DNA from: Bradyrhizobium embrapense
GTDB lineage: Bacteria; Pseudomonadota; Alphaproteobacteria; Rhizobiales; Xanthobacteraceae
Length of the DNA: 64,000 bases
Assembly: GCF_001189235.2 (NCBI RefSeq)
Contig: NZ_LFIP02000006.1
Location: 351,470 to 415,469 of the forward strand
Direction: 5' to 3'
Positions 26,980-38,000 of this stretch are shown here, in pieces (the first letter of the stretch is position 1; each line of letters begins with the position of its first letter). A model generated the notes under the pieces. It saw only the letters and a list, made by a program, of their open reading frames with translations. It was not told the DNA's origin and ran no database searches. The position numbers and the translations under genes were made by a program.

Positions 26980-28412
26980 GACGCCTGCGCCGAATCAAGA
27001 TCCTCGCAACACTCGGCCCGGCCTCCTCAGACAGCGCCATGATCCGCAAGCTGTTCGAGGCGGGCGCCGACGTATTCCGCATCAACATGAGCCATACCCC
27101 GCATGACAAGATGCGGGAGCTGGTCAAGACCATCCGCAATGTCGAATCGAGCTACGGCCGGCCGATCGGCATCCTGGTCGACCTGCAAGGGCCGAAGCTG
27201 CGGCTGGGTTCATTCGCGGAAGGCTCGACCCAGCTCAAGAACGGCCAGAGCTTCACGCTGGATTCCGACAAGACGCCGGGCGACAACAGCCGCGTCCAGC
27301 TTCCGCATCCGGAAATCCTCGCTGCGCTGCGGCCCGGCCATGCGCTGTTGCTCGACGACGGCAAGGTGCGGCTGATTGCCGAGGAAACCTCGCCCGACCG
27401 CGCAGTCACGCGCGTCGTGATCGGCGGCAAGATGTCGGACCGCAAGGGCGTCAGCCTGCCCGACACCGACCTGCCGGTCTCCGCGATGACCCCGAAAGAC
27501 CGCGCCGATCTCGAAGCCGCGCTGCCGGAGGGTATAGACTGGGTGGCGCTGTCCTTCGTGCAGCGCGCCGAGGACGTGATCGAGGCCAAGAAGATGATCC
27601 GCGGCCGCGCCGCCGTGATGGCCAAGATCGAGAAGCCGCAGGCGATCGATCGCCTCGCCGACATCATCGAGGCGGCGGACGCGCTGATGGTGGCGCGCGG
27701 CGATCTCGGCGTCGAGTTGCCGCTGGAGCGGGTGCCGAGCCTGCAGAAGCAGATGATCCGGATGGCGCGCCGCGCCGGCAGGCCGGTGGTGGTCGCAACC
27801 CAGATGCTGGAATCAATGATCCAGGCGCCGGTGCCGACGCGCGCCGAAGTCTCCGACGTCGCCACAGCCGTCTACGAGGGCGCCGACGCGATCATGCTGT
27901 CGGCGGAATCCGCCGCCGGCAAATTCCCGGTGGAAGCGGTCTCGACCATGAACCGGATCGGCGAGGAAGTGGAGCGCGACCCGACCTATCGCAGTGTGAT
28001 CAACGCCCAGCGTGTCGATCCCGAGGCGACGGTGGGCGACGCCATCGCCGACGCAGCGCGGCAAATCGCCGAGACGCTCGATCTGTCGGCGATCATCTGC
28101 TGGACCTCGTCGGGCTCGACCGCGATCCGCGTGGCGCGCGAGCGGCCGAAGGTGCCGGTGGTCGCGATCACGCCGAACCTCGTCACCGGGCGCAAGCTGT
28201 CGGTGGTGTGGGGCGTTCATTGCGTGGTCGCCGAGGACGCCCACGATCTCGACGACATGGTCGACCGCGCCGGATCGATTGGATTCCGCGACGGCTTTGC
28301 CAAGGCCGGCCAGCGCGTCATCATCGTTGCCGGCGTGCCGCTCCGCGCGCCCGGCACCACCAATATGCTGCGCATCGCGTCGGTCGGACCGAACGGCGAC
28401 GCGCAGCTGTAA
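26976..28412 (+). CDS. pyk: pyruvate kinase
   Basis: A 478-residue glycolytic enzyme that makes pyruvate and ATP from phosphoenolpyruvate and ADP. It begins RRIKILATLGPASS and contains the pyruvate kinase signature around IEKPQAI and MVARGDLGVELP (about residues 209-245). Conserved metal and phosphate contacts lie in the barrel, followed by the C domain (DAARQIAETL... SGSTAIRVARERP) used for allosteric control. It is coupled to the DUF1036 gene in front. No promoter of its own is evident. Confidence 0.96.
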   Translation: MRRLRRIKILATLGPASSDSAMIRKLFEAGADVFRINMSHTPHDKMRELVKTIRNVESSYGRPIGILVDLQGPKLRLGSFAEGSTQLKNGQSFTLDSDKTPGDNSRVQLPHPEILAALRPGHALLLDDGKVRLIAEETSPDRAVTRVVIGGKMSDRKGVSLPDTDLPVSAMTPKDRADLEAALPEGIDWVALSFVQRAEDVIEAKKMIRGRAAVMAKIEKPQAIDRLADIIEAADALMVARGDLGVELPLERVPSLQKQMIRMARRAGRPVVVATQMLESMIQAPVPTRAEVSDVATAVYEGADAIMLSAESAAGKFPVEAVSTMNRIGEEVERDPTYRSVINAQRVDPEATVGDAIADAARQIAETLDLSAIICWTSSGSTAIRVARERPKVPVVAITPNLVTGRKLSVVWGVHCVVAEDAHDLDDMVDRAGSIGFRDGFAKAGQRVIIVAGVPLRAPGTTNMLRIASVGPNGDAQL

Positions 28413-28446
28413 TTCGCCACGCCGGGCCACGCTGTGCTGCAGACCG

Positions 28447-28875
28447 TCAGCCCTGCAGCGACGCGTCGAGCGTAATCCTGGTGTTGAGCAGCTTCGACAC
28501 CGGGCATCCGGCCTTGGCCTTGCCCGCCAATTCCTGGAATGTCGCGTTATCCGCGCCCGGAATCTTCGCCGACAGCGTCAGATGCACGGCGGTGATGGCG
28601 AAGCCGTCGGCGACCTTCTCCAGGGTCACGTCGGCCTTGGTCTCCATGTGCTCGGCCGTGAGCTTGGCTTCGCCCAGGATCAACGACAGCGCCATCGTGA
28701 AGCAGGCGGCATGCGCTGCGCCGATCAGTTCTTCCGGGTTCGAGCCGGGCTTGCCCTCGAAGCGGCTGGCGAAGCCATAAGGGTAATCCGAGAGCGCGCC
28801 GCTCTTGGTCGAGATCGCGCCCTTGCCGTCCTTGATGCCGCCCTGCCATTTGGCCGAGCCATGGGTCGTCGTCAT
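28447..28875 (-). CDS. OsmC-family peroxiredoxin-like protein
   Basis: A 142-residue OsmC/Ohr-type protein. The two redox-active cysteines are visible: in AAHAACFTMALS (about residues 50-61) and in KAGCPVSKLLN (about 120-130). Such enzymes reduce organic hydroperoxides with a thiol cofactor (lipoyl or dihydrolipoamide). The sequence fits OsmC more than Ohr (SNPEELIGAAHAACF). Start at 28875 is preferred over one four codons upstream because the family begins MTTTHGSAKW. Divergent from pyk-side genes and convergent with pyk itself. Confidence 0.9.
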   Translation of the reverse strand: MTTTHGSAKWQGGIKDGKGAISTKSGALSDYPYGFASRFEGKPGSNPEELIGAAHAACFTMALSLILGEAKLTAEHMETKADVTLEKVADGFAITAVHLTLSAKIPGADNATFQELAGKAKAGCPVSKLLNTRITLDASLQG

Positions 28876-28946
28876 GCGTTGCTCCATGAGGTTGGTTGAA
28901 CCCAGCCCGCAAAGCTACAACGCCAATGCGACAGAAGTGTTCGACC

Positions 28947-29621
28947 TCAGGCGCCGACCAGTGCCTTCGCCGGGGTCGTCGCCTGCACCACGAGACCACG
29001 GGCACGCGCATCCATCACGCCGACCGCGCGCAGCGCGAGCAATGTCACGGTCTGCACCGCGTCGCGCAGCTTGATCGGATCGTCGAGATTGGACGGCGCC
29101 AGCGGGCCGACCAGCGCTTCATGCAGCGCGCCCAGCAAGGCGGTGGCGGCCAGCGCCGTATCCTGCGCCGGCAGATGTCCGGCGCGCACGGCGGCGTCGA
29201 TGCGCATGGCAAGCTCGCCGGAAATATCGCGGCGGCTGGCGAGGCGCGAGGCGGTGACGTCGACATCGACCGGCTCGGCCAGGATGCCCCAGGCGAGCTT
29301 GCGCTGCGACAACACATGGACCGCGATCGTCGTCACCGCGGCGGCGAGCGCGGATGACGGGCCGGGCGCGGCATCTGCCGCACGCCGGATCGCCGACAGT
29401 TCGTCGCGCGAGACCTCGGTGATCAATTCCGAGATCAGCTCGGCCTTCGACGGGAAATAGCGATACACAGTGCCTGCCGCGACATTGGCCCGCACCGCGA
29501 CAGGTGCTATCTGGACCGCGGCCATGCCGCCCGCCGCCGCCGCGTCCCGCGCAGCCGACAGGATGGCGCTGCGCCGGGCAGCGAGCCGTTTCACGACCTG
29601 ATGAGTTCGCCGGTAGACCAT
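28947..29621 (-). CDS. TetR-family transcriptional regulator
   Basis: A 224-residue repressor-type protein. The N-terminal HTH is clear: RRSAILSAARDAAAAGG-MAAVQIAPVAVRANVAAGTVYRYFPSKAELISELI (about residues 17-66). The ligand-binding domain is all-helical. The regulated gene is not evident. An inverted repeat, ACGATTG-N6-CAATCGT, stands at 29693-29712, 72 bp before the start, and could be its operator. The gene ahead (30060, polytopic membrane protein) is divergent and could be a target. Confidence 0.9.
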   Translation of the reverse strand: MVYRRTHQVVKRLAARRSAILSAARDAAAAGGMAAVQIAPVAVRANVAAGTVYRYFPSKAELISELITEVSRDELSAIRRAADAAPGPSSALAAAVTTIAVHVLSQRKLAWGILAEPVDVDVTASRLASRRDISGELAMRIDAAVRAGHLPAQDTALAATALLGALHEALVGPLAPSNLDDPIKLRDAVQTVTLLALRAVGVMDARARGLVVQATTPAKALVGA

Positions 29622-30059
29622 GGCATTCCGTCCCCCACCGTGTGCCCTGGCCGGCGCCCACCGGCAGAACACACGCGTCTTCAATGTTTTGAACGATTGA
29701 TCCCGCAATCGTCTGAAGAAGTGAACAACTATTCAGACTGAATGACAAGCTGGAATTGTAAGGATTTTGCGACATCCGCATGCCGCCTCCGATTGGACTG
29801 GCCGCCGGTCCGCCCCGCGGGTGCTCTGGGCCGCCCGGATTCAGCGACAGATCGGCAGCTGCTAACGGCGCTCGGGTTCGGGTGAGGTTTGCGATGGTAA
29901 ATCGCAAGCTAAGATGATCGCTCGAAATCGAGACATCCCGTCTCGCGTTGACCCGCGACATCGCGGTCGCATTTACCCGAATTTATCGGAAGCCGTGGTC
30001 GAGTGCCCGACGTCACGCGTGGCGTTGCCTAGATGTCACCGGCCGAACCAAGAAAGCTC
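29622..30059. other. intergenic region between TetR gene and a membrane protein gene
   Basis: 438 bp without a convincing gene. Apart from the inverted repeat at 29693-29712 it shows no repeat or structured RNA that I can recognise. It probably holds both divergent promoters. Confidence 0.5.
29693..29712. promoter_or_regulatory. candidate TetR operator (inverted repeat)
   Basis: ACGATTG and CAATCGT arms with a 6-bp spacer lie 72 bp upstream of the TetR gene in the divergent region. TetR regulators commonly repress themselves through such sites. The match is short and could be chance. Confidence 0.3.
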
Positions 30060-31559
30060 ATGTCACTCTCCATCACCAGCAGCGTGAGTAGCCGTAGCGC
30101 GGTGCGAGGGCTGCTGCCGCTGTGCGCCGCCGTGGGCGCCTATCTGTTCTATCTCTCCGCCGGTGAGATCCTGCTGCGCGATTCCGACACCGAGTGGCAG
30201 ATCAAGGTCGGACAGTGGATCCTCGAACACGGCGCGATGCCGACATCAGACCTGCTCTCGTTCACCCGTTTCGGCGAGCCCTGGATTTCGAGCTCGTGGC
30301 TGTCGCAGGTGGCGTACGCCCTGGTGTACGGCGGCGATTGGGCCGGGCCGGTGATCCTGACCTCGATCGCGATCGGCGCGACGGTCGCGATCTTCCTGCA
30401 TCTGTTGAGCCCGTATTTCGATCCGGCGCGTACACTCCTGATCGCGGCGCTGGCGCTACTGCTGTCGACGATCCACTTCCTCGCGCGGCCGCATGTGCTG
30501 GCCCTGCCGGTGCTGCTGGCGTTCATCGGCGGCCTGATGGCGGCTGCAGATCGCCGCGCCTCACCGTCTTGGTGGCTGCTGCCGCTGATGGTGCTGTGGG
30601 CCAACCTGCATGGCGGCTTCGTGCTCGGCCTGGCGCTGATCGGACCGATTGGCCTTGAGGCGGTGTGGAGCGCAGAACCCGGCCGCCGCCGGGGGCTCAT
30701 CGTGCGATGGGGACTATTCGGCGTTGCTGCGCTGGCCGCGAGCTGCGTGACGCCCTATGGCTGGAACAGCCTGCTGGGTGCGACCAAGATCCTCAGCCTC
30801 GGCAAGCTGCTGACGCTGATCGGCGAATGGCTGCCCGCGGATTTCAGCAAGCCCAGCTTCTTCGAGGCCACGCTGCTCGGCCTGATCGGCATCATTTGTT
30901 ACCGCGGGCTGACCCTGTCGGTGCCGCGGATCCTGCTGCTGCTCGGGCTGATCTGGATGGCGCTGAGCCATGTCCGCAACATCGAGGTGTTCGCGTTCAT
31001 CGCACCGCTGGTGCTCGCCAAGCCGATCGCCGAACAATGGGGAATGGCAGGCGCCCCCGCCGCCCGCTTCGAGGAAGGACGCTCAGTACCCGTCGTCACG
31101 ACCGTTGCTGCTATCGCAATGGTGATCGGAGCCTGGGTGACGACGACGACGTTCGTCGCGCAGCACGAGTTCAAATTCCTGCCGGCGGTCTCGCCCGTTG
31201 CCGCGGTCGACGTCCTCCAGCAACACAGGGCGCAGCGTGTGTTCAGCACCGCACCGTTCGGCGGCTACATGGTGCTGCGCGACATGAAGGTGTTCATCGA
31301 CGGTCGTGCCGAGCTCTATGGCGAGCAATTCGTGCTCGACTATTACGCCGCGCTCGATGCCCGCGACGTCGGCCAGCTGCTGAACCTGCTCGACAAATAC
31401 CGGATCGACGCCACGCTGCTGAGCTCGGACTCGCCCGCCGGCAACGCGCTGGACCACCTCAAGGGCTGGAAGCGGCTCTACAAGGACGACATCGCCGTCA
31501 TCCATGTGCGATCGGACGAGACGGCCAACGCGGTGCCGGCGGCAGAGAGCACGCAGTAG
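30060..31559 (+). CDS. polytopic membrane protein, glycosyltransferase-like
   Basis: A 499-residue protein with ~10 hydrophobic spans. After the first span it has RDSDTEWQIKVGQWILEHG, then SFTRFGEPWISSSWLSQ. This is the pattern of large hydrophobic glycosyltransferase-like proteins of the ArnT/PMT superfamily, where an acidic residue in the first loop binds the sugar donor. The C-terminus (about 400-499) is a soluble domain with VLQQHRAQRVFSTAPFGGYM. No known substrate. The start at 30060 gives the best signal context; a start nine codons upstream is possible. Confidence 0.7.
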   Translation: MSLSITSSVSSRSAVRGLLPLCAAVGAYLFYLSAGEILLRDSDTEWQIKVGQWILEHGAMPTSDLLSFTRFGEPWISSSWLSQVAYALVYGGDWAGPVILTSIAIGATVAIFLHLLSPYFDPARTLLIAALALLLSTIHFLARPHVLALPVLLAFIGGLMAAADRRASPSWWLLPLMVLWANLHGGFVLGLALIGPIGLEAVWSAEPGRRRGLIVRWGLFGVAALAASCVTPYGWNSLLGATKILSLGKLLTLIGEWLPADFSKPSFFEATLLGLIGIICYRGLTLSVPRILLLLGLIWMALSHVRNIEVFAFIAPLVLAKPIAEQWGMAGAPAARFEEGRSVPVVTTVAAIAMVIGAWVTTTTFVAQHEFKFLPAVSPVAAVDVLQQHRAQRVFSTAPFGGYMVLRDMKVFIDGRAELYGEQFVLDYYAALDARDVGQLLNLLDKYRIDATLLSSDSPAGNALDHLKGWKRLYKDDIAVIHVRSDETANAVPAAESTQ

Positions 31560-31595
31560 CCCGCGCTACTGCACGCCCCGAATCGCAGCGCCGCC

Positions 31596-31690
31596 TATCC
31601 CCGTCATCATGAGGCGCGAGCGCAACGGCCACCGACCGGGCCGCGCATCCTTCGAGACGCGTTACGCGCTCCCTCGGGATGACGGGGATA
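31596..31690. repeat. inverted-repeat intergenic element (type B)
   Basis: TATCCCCGTCATC (31596-31608) and GATGACGGGGATA (31678-31690) are perfect 13-bp inverted arms around ~70 bp. A shorter relative occurs at 51858-51900. The element lies between two convergent genes and shows no coding character. Confidence 0.65.
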
Positions 31691-31724
31691 ACGCAAGGTA
31701 CTGGCTCAGGTGCGCTCACCCAGC

Positions 31725-32924
31725 CTAGTTTCCCGTCTGGAGCTCGCCGAAGCGATCCCAGCTCTTGCCGTTGAAGCGCATCAGCTGCATCTGGTCGACC
31801 GGCACATGGTCGGCCGGCGAGGTGTTGACCTTGATGCCCGGCAGCAGCATCGGCAATTCCAGCTCCTTGATCGCGAACGCCTGCCGCAGGATGTTCTCGG
31901 TCGAGAGATCGTCGCCGCACGCCCTCAGCACGGCTTCCAGCGCCATCGCGCTGTTGTAGGCGTTGACGTAGTTGGTGTCGTGTTGATCGCCTTCGGGCAG
32001 GTATCGGGTCATGAAGTCGCGCCAGCCCTTCATGCCCGGATCGTCCTTCCACGCCGGATCGTCCGGATCCTTCACATACGCCGTCGAGATGATGCCGGTG
32101 CCGGCCTCGACGCCGGCCGGCTGCATCACGGTCGAAATCCACACCGCGGTGTTGGAGAGGAACGTCATCGGCCGCCAGCCGATCTCATAGGCCTTGCGGA
32201 TCGACTGCGCCGCAAATTTCGGCGTCGCCGCGATCACGAAGACGTCGGCATTGGTCGCTTTCAGCTTGACGATCTGCGAGTCGATGGTCGGGTCCGTGAT
32301 CTCGTAGGTCGCAACGGTGACGACCGAATCATATTTCTCGCCGAGCACGTCCTTCAGGCCCGCGAGATAGTCGCGGCCGTAGTCGTCGTTCTGCGAGATG
32401 ACCGCGAACCGCGCGTTCGGATTCTTCGCCAGCGCATAGCGCGCGTAGAGCCGCGCCTCGTAGCGGAACGGCGCCTGCACGCCCATCGTCGCCTGCGGGA
32501 ATTGCGCGATGTCGCCGAACTTCGAGGCGCCGGAGGCGAGGAACAGCTGCGGAATGTTCTTGCTCTGGAGGTACTTTGCGATCGCCGTGTTGTGCGCGGT
32601 GCCGATCGAGGAGAAGATCAGCGCAACCTCGTCGCTCTCGACGAGGCGGCGCGTCTGCTCCACCGTCTTCGGCGGCGCATAGGAATCGTCCAGCGAGATG
32701 AAGTTGATCCTGCGGCCGTTGATGCCGCCGCGCTCGTTCAGCATCCTGAAATAGCCGGCCTCGCCCTTGCCGAGCGCGCCGAACGCCGACACCGGCCCGC
32801 TGTAGGGCATGGTCTGGCCGATCCTGATTTCGGTTGACGTGACGCCGCGCATCTCGGCGGTGATTGAAGCGTTGGGCAGCAGCAGGAATGAAATGGCGCC
32901 AAGCGCGCCGAATGCCTTGCGCAT
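31725..32924 (-). CDS. branched-chain-amino-acid-type ABC substrate-binding protein
   Basis: A 399-residue periplasmic binding protein of the Leu/Ile/Val (type I) family. A signal peptide (about 1-26, ending ASITAEM) is followed by GVTSTEIRIGQTMPYSGPVSAFG and NERGGINGRRINFISLDDSYAPPKTVE, a typical ligand-domain start. Similar proteins bind branched-chain amino acids, amides or aromatic acids; the ligand is not clear. No permease or ATPase gene lies beside it, so it is an orphan that must share a transporter encoded elsewhere. A start at 32924 is chosen for the signal peptide. Confidence 0.88.
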   Translation of the reverse strand: MRKAFGALGAISFLLLPNASITAEMRGVTSTEIRIGQTMPYSGPVSAFGALGKGEAGYFRMLNERGGINGRRINFISLDDSYAPPKTVEQTRRLVESDEVALIFSSIGTAHNTAIAKYLQSKNIPQLFLASGASKFGDIAQFPQATMGVQAPFRYEARLYARYALAKNPNARFAVISQNDDYGRDYLAGLKDVLGEKYDSVVTVATYEITDPTIDSQIVKLKATNADVFVIAATPKFAAQSIRKAYEIGWRPMTFLSNTAVWISTVMQPAGVEAGTGIISTAYVKDPDDPAWKDDPGMKGWRDFMTRYLPEGDQHDTNYVNAYNSAMALEAVLRACGDDLSTENILRQAFAIKELELPMLLPGIKVNTSPADHVPVDQMQLMRFNGKSWDRFGELQTGN

Positions 32925-33043
32925 CGGCCTTCCCTCCCCTCGTTCTTGCCGCGTCTCGGACAGCGCGACCGTGTCGTTTGTCGGCTTGCCTCCAGGATGC
33001 CACGGTGCCCGAACGGAGGCCAAGCCTATTCGCCGCGGCGATC

Positions 33044-33450
33044 TCAGCGCTTGCCGCGCTGCTTGACCGTGATCACGAACTTTAGTCCCGACCACACCGC
33101 ATCGACGGCGCAGACCTTGACGTCGACCAGGCCGGCCGCGAGCCCGGCCGCGCGCACGACCCTGTCGTCAAGATCGGTCGCGACGCCCGAGCTCTTCTTC
33201 GGCCACGACACCCAGATCATGCCGTCGGGCGCGATCGCCTCCCGGTAACGCTCAAGCTTGCCGGCGAGCCCCCTGGCCTCGGCGGCGAACAGATGCACGG
33301 CATCGAGCGGGCTGTCTTTTCGATCCGCAGGTCGGCCGGCAGTTCGCCGACGATGTCGTGATAGGGGGCGGACAACCCATCGACAAAAATACAAAAGCCC
33401 GGCTTGAGGCCGAGCTTTTGCACAACTGACTTGCCGGGGCTGCCGGCCAC
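33044..33450 (-). pseudogene. DUF3052 gene interrupted by a -1 frameshift
   Basis: The region reads as a DUF3052 protein in two frames. The N-terminal half, from a GTG at 33450, gives SPGKSVVQKLGLKPGFCIFV then VGELPADLRIEK. The C-terminal half, in another frame to the stop at 33044, gives DSPLDAVHLFAAEARGLAGK and MIWVSWPKKSSGVATDLDDR. The frames switch at the four T's at 33317-33320; adding one base there restores a 135-residue protein. It follows ftsH by 12 bp. This is either a real disruption or a sequencing error in a homopolymer. Confidence 0.75.
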
Positions 33451-33461
33451 CGCGGCGAGGC

Positions 33462-35384
<1,923 letters not shown>

Positions 35385-35643
35385 GGTCTTCCTTCGTGGT
35401 CGCGCGGATCGCGGCCTCTCTCTAATCCTTGGGCAGGCTCTGTGGGAATCCCCAGGGAATCCATCCCGTCGATGCCCTACAATCTAGGTGCCGCTGGGGT
35501 CGATGCCAAGGGAACCACGCACGACTATTTACCGCATCCTAGCCCGATTCCCGGTCAAAAAATGACGCAGAATCCGGTGTTTTTCCGGGGTGGTTAAGCC
35601 TCCTTGCCGGATTATGACAACGCTTGAAACAATCGAACCGGGC

Positions 35644-36681
35644 TCACCGGGAACGAGCCCGGCGAGGCGGCGCCGGACTGATCCTGATGCGGCCGGAAGC
35701 GACGCTGATGACCGCTCCGGCAAGCGTCTGTTTCAGCTTGGATTCGCGCTTTCCCAAGGACTGATTGACGGCCTCATCGACCGCGGCGAGCAGGGTTTCG
35801 ACCTTGCCGAGTTCGGCCGGCCCCTCATGTCCGGTGCGATCGATGGCGCGCTTGAGCAGACGGAGGCGGATCTCGTCCGGCATCACCGCGAACTGCGCCG
35901 CGTCGAAGCCCGCATCGAGATTATCCTCGCTTTTCAACGCAAGGTAGCGCTCGGCGCCGTCGACCAGCACCTCCAGTGCGGCGTTTGCGCGCGCGATCCG
36001 CGCGGCAAGCCGTGCCAGGTTCCGCGCGTCGCCGCCCTCCTCCGCCAGCATCGGCATCAGCGCGCGCAGCCGCGGCCGCGTGAAGGAGGGATCGCGGTTG
36101 GTCGGATCATCGGCAAAGCCGATGCGCGCCTTCTTCAGCGTCGCGATCAACTGCGCCTTCGAGATATCGAGCAACGGTCGCGTCAGCATGACGCCGTCGC
36201 GCTCGGTCTCGCGCGCCATCGCCGAGAGGCCCGCGATGCCGCTGCCCCGCAGCATCCGCATCAACAGCGTCTCGGCCTGGTCGTCACGGGTATGCGCGGT
36301 CAGGATATGCGTCGCGCCGTACTTGCGCGCGGCTTGCGCGAGCAGGCGATAGCGCGCCTCACGCGCGGCTGCCGGCACGCCAGTACTCGGCTTGGGCCCG
36401 CTCCAGCGCAACGTGTGATGCGGCAGGTCGAGGCTTCGCGCCAGCCGCTTGACGTCGCGCGCCTCGCGCGCTGCTTCAGCACGCAGGCCGTGATCAACGG
36501 TGACCGCCACCAGCCGCGGTCCGCGCGCGAGCGCGCGGCGCCAGCGCGCGGCCAGCCACATCAGCGCGACTGAATCGGGACCGCCCGACACCGCGAGCAC
36601 GATCGCCGGCGCACGCGCCAGGCCTGCGAACAGGCGCTGGGCGTGGCTTGCCGGGATGGCGGATTGGTCGTCGGGCATCAC
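35644..36681 (-). CDS. tilS: tRNA(Ile)-lysidine synthetase TilS
   Basis: A 345-residue enzyme that puts lysine on C34 of tRNA-Ile(CAU), changing its codon from AUG to AUA. The PP-loop motif SGGPDSVAL (about residues 34-42) and the HTRDDQAETLLMRMLRGSG block (about 132-150) identify it. The C-terminal part is somewhat shortened relative to E. coli TilS (432 aa), as is usual in alphaproteobacteria. It lies between cpoB and ftsH in the conserved cpoB-tilS-ftsH order, with 259 bp before ftsH. Confidence 0.95.
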   Translation of the reverse strand: MMPDDQSAIPASHAQRLFAGLARAPAIVLAVSGGPDSVALMWLAARWRRALARGPRLVAVTVDHGLRAEAAREARDVKRLARSLDLPHHTLRWSGPKPSTGVPAAAREARYRLLAQAARKYGATHILTAHTRDDQAETLLMRMLRGSGIAGLSAMARETERDGVMLTRPLLDISKAQLIATLKKARIGFADDPTNRDPSFTRPRLRALMPMLAEEGGDARNLARLAARIARANAALEVLVDGAERYLALKSEDNLDAGFDAAQFAVMPDEIRLRLLKRAIDRTGHEGPAELGKVETLLAAVDEAVNQSLGKRESKLKQTLAGAVISVASGRIRISPAPPRRARSR

Positions 36682-36729
36682 AGAACCAGCAGGTCGCGGA
36701 AGGGCCGGAAGCGGCCTCCCCTTGCTGGT

Positions 36730-37752
36730 TTAGCACTTCACGCGCTTCTGCTCGCGGTCAACCGCAGCTTTGACCCCGCCGGACGCGCGCGGGTACTTCC
36801 GCGTGACCTCGCCGAAGGCGGCGCAAGCGGCTTCCTTTTCCTTCAGCGCCGCCAGCGACTGGCCGAGCCGCAGCAGCGCGTCGGGCGCTTTCGCGGACTT
36901 GTCGAATTTGGTGGTCACACCGAGGAAGGTTTCCGCAGCGTCGCGGTATTGCTGGCGCTGGAAATAGCTTTCGCCGAGCCAGTATTGCGAATCCGCCACC
37001 AAAGGATCGCTCGGATATTTGGTGGCAAAGTTCTTCATCGTCTCTTCGGCGAGCGCATAGTCCTTGCGCTGCATGTAGCCGATGCCGAGGTCGAACTCGT
37101 CCTTCGGCGTCGCCGACGGCGGCAATGTGGTCAGGGCCGCGCTCGCGCCGGGCGGCCGCTGCGGACTGGTGTTGCCGAGTTCGAGCGGCTCGCCCGCCCC
37201 GCGACCGCCCGGAGCGCCGACCTGCGCATCACTTGGCATCGGCATCTGACCGCCGCCGAGTGCGCGCGGCACGCCCGGAGCGTTCGGGTTCTGGTTCGGA
37301 TCGAAGGCATCGCCGCGACCGCGGCGGCCGGGCGCTGCAGCCGGCGCCGGCTCCTGCACGATCGGAGCGGGCGTCGCGATCTGCTGCTGGTCATAGCCGC
37401 CTTGCGGCTGCCGGCCGTAACCTTGCTGCGGCTGGCCGTAGCCTGGCTGTGCCTGTGGGTAGGCCTGCGGCTGCTGCGCCGGTGGCACCGCCGCGACATT
37501 GGGCTGACCGGCCGGAGCCTGTCCGGGAGCGCCGGGCGGCTGGCCGCCGAGCTGGCGCAGCCGCTCCTCGAGCTGGCGGTTGCGGTACTGCAGTTCCTCG
37601 TTTTGGCCGGTCAGTTGCCGCAGCTGGTTCTCCAGCCGCTCGATCCGCATCTCGGCATCGGAATCGTCGGATTGGGCAAACGCTGGTGCGGAAACGGCGA
37701 ACAGCGCCGCGATCGCCGCGGCGGAGGAAAGAAAATGAAGCCTGGATGACAT
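36730..37752 (-). CDS. cpoB: cell division coordinator CpoB (YbgF)
   Basis: A 340-residue periplasmic protein. A signal peptide (about 1-27) ends at APAFAQ. A coiled coil (AEMRIERLENQLRQLTGQ and NRQLEERLRQLG, about 33-68) gives the trimerisation region. A long Gln/Pro/Gly/Ala-rich linker follows (about 70-190), then C-terminal TPRs (YMQRKDYALAEETMKNFATKYP, then SYFQRQQYRDAAETFLGV). CpoB connects TolA with peptidoglycan synthases at division. It follows pal and precedes tilS. The linker is much longer than in E. coli. Confidence 0.93.
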   Translation of the reverse strand: MSSRLHFLSSAAAIAALFAVSAPAFAQSDDSDAEMRIERLENQLRQLTGQNEELQYRNRQLEERLRQLGGQPPGAPGQAPAGQPNVAAVPPAQQPQAYPQAQPGYGQPQQGYGRQPQGGYDQQQIATPAPIVQEPAPAAAPGRRGRGDAFDPNQNPNAPGVPRALGGGQMPMPSDAQVGAPGGRGAGEPLELGNTSPQRPPGASAALTTLPPSATPKDEFDLGIGYMQRKDYALAEETMKNFATKYPSDPLVADSQYWLGESYFQRQQYRDAAETFLGVTTKFDKSAKAPDALLRLGQSLAALKEKEAACAAFGEVTRKYPRASGGVKAAVDREQKRVKC

Positions 37753-38000
37753 TTTGCCCTGACGACGAGATCGACGTGAAAAGCGAGCGACATTGAAGGA
37801 CGGAGTACGCCGGAATTGTGACTTGCCGTTCAAATCCGGGACAGCGTCGCGGATACCGGTTTAGTACGGACCGTGGAACAAGCAAGCGGCCAATTGTATG
37901 CGGCTTCGTTCATCCTCATGAAGCCGGGTCGGGCATTCATGCGGCCAAAACAAAACCGGCGCCCGAAGGCGCCGGCTTGGAAAACCCGTCCAGGATCGCG

